NCBI GenBank assembly: GCA_041916775.1
Contig: JAYRYZ010000014.1
Location: 1 to 64,000, forward strand
Direction: 5' to 3'
Source: UBA2357 sp041916775
Lineage (GTDB): Bacteria; Pseudomonadota; Gammaproteobacteria; Burkholderiales; Rhodocyclaceae
Length of the DNA stretch: 64,000 nt
This document shows, in pieces, positions 1 through 6,997 of the stretch. The stretch's first letter is position 1. Every line of letters begins with the position of its first letter. A program made the translations under genes and the position numbers. The notes below the pieces were generated by a model that worked only from the letters and a program-made list of their open reading frames with translations, was not told the DNA's origin and did not search any database.

Positions 1-45
1 ATGATACTGCACCTCGCGTGTGGGAAAGTAGGTCATCGTCAGACT
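1..45 (+). rRNA. rrf: 5S ribosomal RNA, 3' end only
   Basis: The first 45 bases align with the 3' third of bacterial 5S rRNA, including the GxGAAAGTAGG block followed by the closing strand of the terminal helix. The 5' part lies outside the window. A strong hairpin follows at once, as expected at the end of an rRNA operon. The exact 3' end is uncertain by a few bases. Confidence 0.85.
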
Positions 46-55
46 AACCCATTCA

Positions 56-90
56 AACACCCCAGTACGCATTAAACGGACTGGGGTGTT
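56..90 (+). terminator. hairpin terminator after the rRNA operon
   Basis: An 11-bp perfect stem (56-66 with 80-90, AACACCCCAGT paired to its complement) and a 13-nt loop directly follow the 5S gene. No long T-run follows, but position and stem strength suit an rRNA operon terminator. Confidence 0.75.
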
Positions 91-229
91 GCCGTTAACA
101 GCTTCGGAATTCTAGATTGGCTGGCAAATCAACATACTGCAATCGATTGGCGTTATGCTACTGCCGAGTTCGACGACAGGGACGTGCTCGTCATACCATC
201 TTCCAATCCCGACGCAAATGGAGTGAGCA

Positions 230-670
230 ATGGAACGTGATTTTTCGCAGTCGTACGGCTATGAGTTCGAAGCGCTGAGCGTTGGCATGAGTGCTTCTGT
301 AGGGCGCACGGTTTCCGAGGCGGATATCCTGATGTTTGCAGGCGTTTCTGGAGACACCAATCCGGTGCACGTGGACGGTGAATTTGCAGCGAGTTCGATG
401 TTCGGCCAGCGAATCGCGCACGGAATGTTGTCGGCTGCCTACATTTCAACCGTGTTTGGCACCAAGTTGCCTGGTCCTGGCTGCATCTATCTTTCTCAGA
501 GCCTCAAGTTCAAGGCGCCGGTGAAGATAGGCGATACTGTGCTTGCGACGGTGACCGTCAAGGAGTTGAACGCGGAGAAACGCAAGGCGCTCTTCGACAC
601 GGTGTGCACTGTGGCGGGGAAGGTTGTGCTTGAGGGGCAGGCGGAGATTCTGGTACCTGCACGCAAGTAA
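230..670 (+). CDS. phaJ: MaoC-like (R)-specific enoyl-CoA hydratase
   Basis: This 146-residue protein is a single hot-dog-fold MaoC dehydratase domain. It shows the hydratase-2 signature around residues 37-50 (GVSGDTNPVH), with Asp42 and His47 as the likely catalytic pair. Members hydrate trans-2-enoyl-CoA to (R)-3-hydroxyacyl-CoA, which can feed polyhydroxyalkanoate synthesis. The length matches PhaJ-type single-domain hydratases. A GGAG sequence lies about 8 nt before the ATG. It stands alone between the rRNA operon and the convergent dxs cluster. The exact substrate is inferred; the symbol is by family resemblance only. Confidence 0.82.
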   Translation: MERDFSQSYGYEFEALSVGMSASVGRTVSEADILMFAGVSGDTNPVHVDGEFAASSMFGQRIAHGMLSAAYISTVFGTKLPGPGCIYLSQSLKFKAPVKIGDTVLATVTVKELNAEKRKALFDTVCTVAGKVVLEGQAEILVPARK

Positions 671-769
671 GTTGATTCGCGATGCGGGCTTGCGCTGGTA
701 TGCCCGAGAAACGCGGTGTGCCGGGTAAGTTCCCCCGGCCTCACCCGCAAGCCCTGGCTGGCGTGGTGT

Positions 770-2629
770 TCAGCGTGTGTCTGTCAGTGTCTTGATCGCA
801 GCGAGGATGCCGGATTTGTCCAATCCCACGGATGCGAGGAGTTGGTGCTGGTCACCATGATCAATGAACCGATCGGGCAGGCCCAGCCGCGCCAGGCGCG
901 GACGATCGGCGACTGACTCCAGGAGACGCGCGACTTCCGATCCGGCTCCGCCGATGATTGCGTTCTCTTCAAGGGTGACGATCATCGTGTGCGAACCCGC
1001 AAGTTGGCGCACCATGTCTGCATCGATCGGTTTGGCAAAACGCATGTTCACCAGGGTGGCGTCACACGCGTCGGCCACTTCCTTTGCGACGCCGAGCATG
1101 CTGCCGAACGCAAGCAGAGCGATGTCGTTGCCTTTGCGCTCCAAATGCGCCTTGCCGATGGGAAGCGCCTTCATCGCCTTGTCGGGCGTCACGCCGAGCC
1201 CCGTTCCACGCGGGTAGCGGACTGCGGCTGGACCGTCATGATGGAACGCTGTGTAGAGCATCTGCCGGCATTCGTTCTCGTCGGCCGGGCACATCACGAC
1301 CAAATTGGGAATGCACAGCAGGAATGAGAGGTCGAATGCACCGTGATGGGTTGCGCCGTCCGCTCCCACCAGGCCTGCGCGGTCGATTGCGAACATCACT
1401 GGGAGGTTCTGCAGGGCCACGTCGTGGATCAGCTGATCGTATGCACGCTGCAAGAAGGTGGAGTAAATCGCCACGACCGGTTTCATGCCCTCGCAGGCGA
1501 GGCCTGCCGCGAAAGTGAGGGCATGCTGTTCAGCAATCCCGACGTCGTGATAGCGATCCGGGAAGCGTTCTGCGAACTCCACCATTCCAGACCCTTCACG
1601 CATCGCAGGCGTGATTGCAACCAGCCGCGAATCGGCTGCAGCCATGTCGCACAACCATTCACCGAAAACCTGCGTGTAGGTGCGTTTCGGCGGAGCCGCC
1701 GGGGGCTGAATTCCGTTGACGTGGTCGAACTTCGAGACGCCGTGGTACAGGATGGGGTCGGCCTCGGCAAGCTTGTAGCCTTGCCCTTTTCGCGTGATCA
1801 CATGCAGGAACTGGGGGCCGTCAAGTCTCTTCAGATTCTGCAGGGTCGGGATCAGCGCATCCAGATCGTGGCCATCGATCGGGCCGTAATAGTGAAACCC
1901 AAACTCCTCGAATAGAGTGCCTGGGCTGATCAGTCCCTTTACATGCTCCTCAACCTTGCGGGCGAAATCGAGCATCGGGGGGGCAAGGCCGAGCACGTTC
2001 TTGCCTGCCTGCCGGGCCGCGTTGAAGGTCGATCCTGACAGCATGCGGGCAAGAATCTTGGTGAGTGCTCCGACCGGTGGCGAGATCGACATCTCGTTGT
2101 CGTTGAGGATGACCAGCAGGTTGATGTTCCTGAGATCGCCTGCGTTGTTCAGAGCTTCGAAGGCCATCCCCGCCGACATGGCGCCGTCGCCGATGACAGC
2201 GATCGCACGTCGGTCCTCGCCCTTGTCACGCGCGGCAACCGCCATGCCGAGTGCCGCAGAGATCGAAGTCGACGAATGGGCGGTGCCGAAGGTGTCGAAT
2301 GCACTTTCAGTGCGGCGCGGAAAGCCCGAGATGCCGCCGAAGTGCCGCAGGCTCGCCATCTCCTTGCGACGGCCGGTCAGGATCTTGTGGCCGTAGGTCT
2401 GATGGCCGACATCCCACACGATCCGGTCCTCGGGGGTCGCGAACACGTAGTGCAAGGCGATGCTGAGTTCTACGGTACCGAGATTCGACGAGAGATGACC
2501 GCCCGTACGCGAAACGGATTCGATCAGGAAGTCGCGAAGTTCTGATGCGAGATTGACCAATTCGCGTCGATCAAGCTGACGAAGGTCGTCCGGGTCTTGG
2601 ATGCGTTCGAGGACAGGATAGAAGGCCAT
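770..2629 (-). CDS. dxs: 1-deoxy-D-xylulose-5-phosphate synthase
   Basis: Dxs is the cytosolic thiamine-diphosphate enzyme that condenses pyruvate and glyceraldehyde 3-phosphate, the entry step of the MEP isoprenoid pathway. The 619-residue protein has the usual length. It carries the GGHLSSNLG segment (His45), the ThDP motif GDG at 147-149 ending in NDN at 176-178, and the transketolase C-terminal half with the AEQHA segment. It is the last gene of a leftward unit xseB-ispA-dxs, 26 nt after ispA, an arrangement common in proteobacteria. Confidence 0.97.
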   Translation of the reverse strand: MAFYPVLERIQDPDDLRQLDRRELVNLASELRDFLIESVSRTGGHLSSNLGTVELSIALHYVFATPEDRIVWDVGHQTYGHKILTGRRKEMASLRHFGGISGFPRRTESAFDTFGTAHSSTSISAALGMAVAARDKGEDRRAIAVIGDGAMSAGMAFEALNNAGDLRNINLLVILNDNEMSISPPVGALTKILARMLSGSTFNAARQAGKNVLGLAPPMLDFARKVEEHVKGLISPGTLFEEFGFHYYGPIDGHDLDALIPTLQNLKRLDGPQFLHVITRKGQGYKLAEADPILYHGVSKFDHVNGIQPPAAPPKRTYTQVFGEWLCDMAAADSRLVAITPAMREGSGMVEFAERFPDRYHDVGIAEQHALTFAAGLACEGMKPVVAIYSTFLQRAYDQLIHDVALQNLPVMFAIDRAGLVGADGATHHGAFDLSFLLCIPNLVVMCPADENECRQMLYTAFHHDGPAAVRYPRGTGLGVTPDKAMKALPIGKAHLERKGNDIALLAFGSMLGVAKEVADACDATLVNMRFAKPIDADMVRQLAGSHTMIVTLEENAIIGGAGSEVARLLESVADRPRLARLGLPDRFIDHGDQHQLLASVGLDKSGILAAIKTLTDTR

Positions 2630-2655
2630 GTGGGTTTTCCGCGCTGGCGGCTGAT

Positions 2656-3555
2656 TCAGAATTTACGTGAGACGATGAAACGCGCTAGCCCTTCCAGACG
2701 GTGTGCGCTCGGACCGAAGGGGGTGATCGCCGCGAGTGCATCCGCGAGCAGACGGTCTGCAAGCGCTCGAGCCTCTGACACCCCGAGTAAGGCGGCATAG
2801 GTGGGCTTGTCGTGGGCCGCATCCTTCCCGGCCGTCTTGCCAAGAGTTGCTGTGTCAGCCTGTTCATCGAGGATGTCGTCAATGACCTGGAACAGCAAGC
2901 CGATCAGTTTTCCGTAGCGGTCGACCGCTTCGCGGTGTGTGAGCGATAGAGGCACACCGCACATTGCGCCGAGGACCGTTGCGCCACGGATCAGCGCCCC
3001 GGTTTTGTGGATGTGCATCAGTTCCAGCGACTCGAGCGAGATCTGTTTGCCGACGGAATCCAGGTCGATCGCCTGGCCACCTGCCATGCCGCGCGAGCCT
3101 GAGGCGAGTGCAAGGTGCCGGAGCATCTCGAGCTGTACTGCCGGCTCGACAATGCCGGGTTCGGCGAGGGTCTGGAACGCCAGCGACTGCAGAGCGTCGC
3201 CAGCCAGAAGGGCGGTGGCTTGGCCGAACTGTACGTGCACGGTGGGCTTGCCACGGCGCAGAACGTCATCGTCCATGCATGGCATGTCGTCATGTACAAG
3301 CGAGTAGGCGTGGATCAGTTCAACGGCCGAAGCAACCGCGTCGAGCCGCTCAGCGGGGGCATTCACGAGCTCCCCCGCCGCGTGTACCAGCAGCGCCCGT
3401 ACCCGCTTTCCGCCCCCCAGTGTGGCATAGCGCATTGCCTCATGCAGCGATTGCGGGAGTAACGACGGCAACGGCAGCTGCCGCTCCAGTGCGGACTCGG
3501 TGCGGGCCTGGATTCCAGCCATCCAGGCGACGAAATCGTCACTGCGTGCCGTCAT
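2656..3555 (-). CDS. ispA: (2E,6E)-farnesyl diphosphate synthase
   Basis: This is a trans-prenyltransferase of 299 residues that elongates DMAPP/GPP with IPP. The first aspartate-rich motif lies at 89-97 (DDMPCMDDD) and the second, DDILD, near residue 220; both bind the Mg-diphosphate. Length and motifs fit a short-chain (C15) synthase. It follows xseB with 1 nt between them and precedes dxs, so substrate and product enzymes of the pathway are co-transcribed. Confidence 0.95.
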   Translation of the reverse strand: MTARSDDFVAWMAGIQARTESALERQLPLPSLLPQSLHEAMRYATLGGGKRVRALLVHAAGELVNAPAERLDAVASAVELIHAYSLVHDDMPCMDDDVLRRGKPTVHVQFGQATALLAGDALQSLAFQTLAEPGIVEPAVQLEMLRHLALASGSRGMAGGQAIDLDSVGKQISLESLELMHIHKTGALIRGATVLGAMCGVPLSLTHREAVDRYGKLIGLLFQVIDDILDEQADTATLGKTAGKDAAHDKPTYAALLGVSEARALADRLLADALAAITPFGPSAHRLEGLARFIVSRKF

Positions 3556-3556
3556 G

Positions 3557-3790
3557 TCACTGTTCGTCCGTGCGCATGGCGGCTCCGAGGCTGGCCGACT
3601 CCAACTGGCGGACTCTTTGCTCGGCGCTCTGGAGCGTTTGCTGACAGTATTGCAAGAGGCCGACGCCGCGCTCGTAGCGCTCCAGAGCCTCTTCGAGCGC
3701 GAGACTCCCGGTCTCCATCTCGCTCACGATCGATTCCAGTGCACTCACCGCGGATTCGAAGTTCTGGGGGGCGGCTGGCGTCTTGCTCAT
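3557..3790 (-). CDS. xseB: exodeoxyribonuclease VII small subunit
   Basis: The 77-residue helical protein has the XseB pattern: FESAVSALESIVSEMETG, then an amphipathic helix rich in Glu, Leu and Gln. It pairs with XseA (not in this window) to degrade single-stranded DNA. It is first in the xseB-ispA-dxs unit, its standard location. Its start lies 127 nt from the divergent Rieske oxygenase gene, so both promoters must lie in that gap. Confidence 0.95.
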   Translation of the reverse strand: MSKTPAAPQNFESAVSALESIVSEMETGSLALEEALERYERGVGLLQYCQQTLQSAEQRVRQLESASLGAAMRTDEQ

Positions 3791-3917
3791 GCTGTGTCGT
3801 TCTGGGGAAAAGATCTCTGAAAATAACCGATCATGGTCTGGCGGTCAAACGACGATTCAAATAAAATCCCTGATTCCCTTCCGGATTTCTTGGTGTCTCT
3901 GATTAGGAGGTTCGGGC

Positions 3918-5018
3918 ATGTCCGACATCGCTTCCACGGCTCAACTGGCTCCGGGCGTTTCGCAGCTCCCGGTTTCGCTGTACTTCGACGAGATGGTCTT
4001 CGAGATGGAGAAGCGCCTTCTCTTCGATGCCGGTCCGGGGTACGTCGGCCATGAGCTGATGGTGCCCGAAGTCGGTAGCTACCGCAGCCTTGAATGGTTG
4101 GACCACGCAAAGCTGCTGGTGCGCAACACGGATGGCGTGCATCAGATGTCCAACGTCTGTCGCCATCGTCAGGCGATCATGCTGGAGGGTTCCGGCAAGG
4201 CGGAGCACATCGTGTGCCCGATCCACCGCTGGACCTACGATGCCAAGGGCAAACTACTGGGCGCCCCGCACTTCGCAGAGCGGCCGAGCCTGGACCTGCG
4301 CCGCGACTCCCTGCAGTCCTGGCAGGGGCTGCTGTTCAAGGGGCCGCGCAGTATCGCCGACGATCTCGCCGGGATGACGGTCGCGCCGCATCTCGACTTT
4401 TCCGGCTACAAGCTCGATCGCGTCCAGATCCACGAGTGCAACTACAACTGGAAGACATTCATCGAGGTCTATCTCGAGGATTATCACGTCGAGCCCTTTC
4501 ATCCGGGCCTGGGCAAGTTCGTCACCTGCGATGACCTCTCCTGGCAGTTCGGCGACTGGTACTCGGTACAGCGTGTTGGCATCACATCGCTCGCCAAGCC
4601 GGGTTCGCCCACCTATCGGAAGTGGCATGAGGCGGTGCAGGCCCTGTATGGCGACCAGCCGCCGCCGCATGGTGCGATCTGGCTGACCTACTACCCCAAC
4701 GTGATGGTCGAGTGGTATCCGCACGTTCTGGTGGTGAGCTCGCTGATTCCGCGGGGGGTCGATCGCACGACGAATGTGGTCGAGTTCTATTACCCGGAAG
4801 AGATCTGCGAGTTCGAGCGCGAGTTCGTCGAAGCCGAGCAGGCGGCCTACATGGAAACCGCGATCGAGGACGACGAGATTGGCGAACGCATGGATCGTGG
4901 GCGCAGGGCGCTGCTCAACGAGGGGCGTAGCGAAGTGGGGCCGTATCAGTCCCCCTACGAGGACGGCATGCAGCACTTCCACGAGTTCTACCGCCGCGTG
5001 ATGGTGGGGCACATCTAG
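3918..5018 (+). CDS. Rieske [2Fe-2S] ring-hydroxylating-type oxygenase, alpha subunit
   Basis: This 366-residue protein has an N-terminal Rieske domain with cluster ligands Cys81, His83, Cys100 and His103 (CRH ... CPIH). A C-terminal catalytic domain holds the mononuclear iron motif around 187-195 (EDYHVEPFH; His190 and His195). It lacks an own ferredoxin or reductase gene nearby. An AGGAGG-like site lies about 8 nt before the ATG. It is transcribed alone, divergent from xseB-ispA-dxs and convergent with ispH, and ends in a clear terminator. Substrate is unknown; the family includes choline, carnitine and terpenoid/steroid oxygenases as well as aromatic dioxygenases. The isoprenoid neighbours are suggestive only. 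Confidence 0.85.
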   Translation: MSDIASTAQLAPGVSQLPVSLYFDEMVFEMEKRLLFDAGPGYVGHELMVPEVGSYRSLEWLDHAKLLVRNTDGVHQMSNVCRHRQAIMLEGSGKAEHIVCPIHRWTYDAKGKLLGAPHFAERPSLDLRRDSLQSWQGLLFKGPRSIADDLAGMTVAPHLDFSGYKLDRVQIHECNYNWKTFIEVYLEDYHVEPFHPGLGKFVTCDDLSWQFGDWYSVQRVGITSLAKPGSPTYRKWHEAVQALYGDQPPPHGAIWLTYYPNVMVEWYPHVLVVSSLIPRGVDRTTNVVEFYYPEEICEFEREFVEAEQAAYMETAIEDDEIGERMDRGRRALLNEGRSEVGPYQSPYEDGMQHFHEFYRRVMVGHI

Positions 5019-5054
5019 ACGAGGCTGTGCCGAAAAGCTGGACCGGAAGGGAGG

Positions 5055-5079
5055 CGGGCGCTCAGGGCGCCCGTTTTTT
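5055..5079 (+). terminator. rho-independent terminator after the Rieske gene
   Basis: A 7-bp GC stem (CGGGCGC at 5055-5061 with 5067-5073) is followed by six T residues. It lies 37 nt after the stop of the Rieske oxygenase gene and just before the convergent ispH end. Confidence 0.88.
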
Positions 5080-5096
5080 CGAGGTTTGCGCTGCGA

Positions 5097-6038
5097 CTAC
5101 TGCAGTTCCCTGGGAAGCGGGAAGGTCACCTTCTCGGGCACCCCGTCGAGCGTGCGCACGCTACCCGCGCCGAGCGATGCCAGGCGCTCGACGACTTCCT
5201 GCACCAGGACCTCCGGAGCGGATGCGCCTGCGGTAACGCCGACCCTGCGTTTACCGGCAATCCAGGCAGGGTCGATCGCGTCTGCGTCGTCGATCAGCCA
5301 GGCGGGGACGCCGCGTACCTCCGCGACTTCGCGCAGGCGGTTGGAATTCGAGCTGTTCACCGAGCCGACCACGAGCACGGCATCGACCTCGCGCGACAGG
5401 AACTTCACCGCATCCTGGCGGTTCTGGGTGGCGTAGCAGATGTCGTCCTTCTTCGGCCCGGTGATCGAGGGGAAGCGCTGACGCAGGGCGTCGATGATGT
5501 TTGCAGCGTCGTCCATCGACAGGGTGGTCTGAGTGACGAAGGCGAGTCTGTCCGGGTCGCCGACGGCCAGCGTGGCGACGTCCGCCACCGTCTCGACGAG
5601 GTGGATGCCGTCCTTTACCTGCCCCATCGTGCCTTCGACCTCCGGGTGGCCGCGGTGGCCGATCATGATGATCTCGCGGCCTTGCTCGCGCATCCGCCCG
5701 ACCTCGATGTGCACCTTGGTGACGAGCGGGCAGGTGGCGTCGAACACGCGTAGGCCACGTTGCTCCGCATCGGAGCGGACGGACTGCGGGACACCGTGGG
5801 CACTGAAGATCACCGTATTGCCAGCGGGGATTTCGTCGAGCGTCTCCACGAAGATCGCGCCTTTGGCGCGCAGGTTCTCGACCACGAAGCGGTTGTGCAC
5901 GACCTCATGGCGTACGTATATCGGGGCGCCGAAGCGGGCCAGCGCGCGCTCCACGATCTCGATCGCACGTTCGACCCCGGCGCAAAAGCCGCGAGGTGTG
6001 GCGAGCAGGATTTCCCTGCCGGTGGTCTTGTTAGCCAT
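5097..6038 (-). CDS. ispH: 4-hydroxy-3-methylbut-2-enyl diphosphate reductase
   Basis: IspH performs the last MEP step, reducing HMBPP to IPP and DMAPP with an oxygen-sensitive [4Fe-4S] cluster. The three cluster cysteines are visible at Cys19 (GFCAG), Cys103 (ATCPLV) and Cys201 (ICYATQNRQ). The 313-residue length is normal. It lies 14 nt after fkpB in a leftward run ileS-lspA-fkpB-ispH, the same order as in E. coli and many proteobacteria. Confidence 0.97.
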   Translation of the reverse strand: MANKTTGREILLATPRGFCAGVERAIEIVERALARFGAPIYVRHEVVHNRFVVENLRAKGAIFVETLDEIPAGNTVIFSAHGVPQSVRSDAEQRGLRVFDATCPLVTKVHIEVGRMREQGREIIMIGHRGHPEVEGTMGQVKDGIHLVETVADVATLAVGDPDRLAFVTQTTLSMDDAANIIDALRQRFPSITGPKKDDICYATQNRQDAVKFLSREVDAVLVVGSVNSSNSNRLREVAEVRGVPAWLIDDADAIDPAWIAGKRRVGVTAGASAPEVLVQEVVERLASLGAGSVRTLDGVPEKVTFPLPRELQ

Positions 6039-6052
6039 GACTTGAGCCGTCC

Positions 6053-6481
6053 TCAGTTGATACCGATCACTTCGACGTCGAAGCGAATCGTCTTGCCCGC
6101 GAGCGGATGATTGAAGTCGATCAGCGCGGATTCGTCGCTGATCTCGCGCACCAGGCCGGAGTAGCGCGAGCCGTCCGGTGCGGTGAATTCCATGATCGAC
6201 ATGGGCTCGATCGCCTCGTTCGGCATGTGCGCGCGCTTCACCCGCTCCACAAGCTCCGTGCGATGAGGACCGAAAGCGTCTTCCGGCTGCAGCGTGAAGG
6301 ACTGCAGCGCGCCGGACGGAATGCCGACGAGCAGTCGCTCGAGCGAGGGGAGCAGTTCGCCGGCACCGAGTTGCAGGGTTGCGGGCGTGCCGTCGAAGGT
6401 ATTGATCAGCGGTTGGCCGTTCTCAAGGCTGATGCGGTAATGCAGCGTGACCAGGCTGTCGGGTTGGACGATGTCGTTCAA
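6053..6481 (-). CDS. fkpB: FKBP-type peptidyl-prolyl cis-trans isomerase (SlpA/FkpB type)
   Basis: This short SlyD/FkpB-like prolyl isomerase has the FKBP N-terminal strand (LVTLHYRISLENG), the insert-in-flap region and the closing motif NHPLAGKTIRFDVEV. I chose a TTG start at 6481 because an AGGAG site lies 9 nt upstream and the start then overlaps the lspA stop by 4 nt (TTGA). A longer in-frame reading would run far back into lspA. It sits between lspA and ispH, its usual place. The predicted length is 142 residues. Confidence 0.88.
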   Translation of the reverse strand: MNDIVQPDSLVTLHYRISLENGQPLINTFDGTPATLQLGAGELLPSLERLLVGIPSGALQSFTLQPEDAFGPHRTELVERVKRAHMPNEAIEPMSIMEFTAPDGSRYSGLVREISDESALIDFNHPLAGKTIRFDVEVIGIN

Positions 6482-6993
6482 GGCTTGCTCTCCTGTGCGG
6501 ATGGCGTTCTGAACTGAGCGAAGAGCATCAGCGCGACACCTAGCGAGATCGCCGAGTCGGCAAGATTGAACGCCGGCCATCCGTATTGTTCGTAGTGAAA
6601 GTAAAGAAAATCAACGACTGCACCATGCACCAGCCGGTCGATCACGTTGCCGACGGCGCCGCCGACGATCATGGTCAGCGCAATCGGCATCAGGCGTTCA
6701 TGCACATGTTCCCTCAGCATCGCCAGCAGCCAGCCGCACACCACCACCGCCAGACCAATGAAAAACCAGCGCTGCCAGCCGGAGTGGTCGGCGAGAAAGC
6801 TGAAGGCCGCGCCCGGGTTGAACACCAGCACGAGTTTGAAGAAACCCGTCACCGGGATCACCTCGCCGAGTGCGAGTGTCTGCAGCATCACCCACTTGCT
6901 GGCCTGGTCGAGCATGATCACCAGCAGCGAGAGACTCAGCCATGCCACGTAGCGCCGGCCTATTTTGCCGCGCGGCATGGCGTTTGCGCCCAT
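6478..6993 (-). CDS. lspA: lipoprotein signal peptidase (signal peptidase II)
   Basis: LspA is an inner-membrane aspartyl protease that removes lipoprotein signal peptides. With the ATG at 6993 the protein has 171 residues and four hydrophobic segments. The catalytic aspartates are at 119 (GNVIDR) and 146 (FNLADS), and the conserved NPGAAFSF segment starts at 59. Alternative in-frame ATGs at 7005 and 6978 are possible; none has a clear ribosome binding site. It overlaps or abuts the ileS end, so translation is probably coupled. Confidence 0.93.
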   Translation of the reverse strand: MGANAMPRGKIGRRYVAWLSLSLLVIMLDQASKWVMLQTLALGEVIPVTGFFKLVLVFNPGAAFSFLADHSGWQRWFFIGLAVVVCGWLLAMLREHVHERLMPIALTMIVGGAVGNVIDRLVHGAVVDFLYFHYEQYGWPAFNLADSAISLGVALMLFAQFRTPSAQESKP

Positions 6994-6997
6994 GGTC

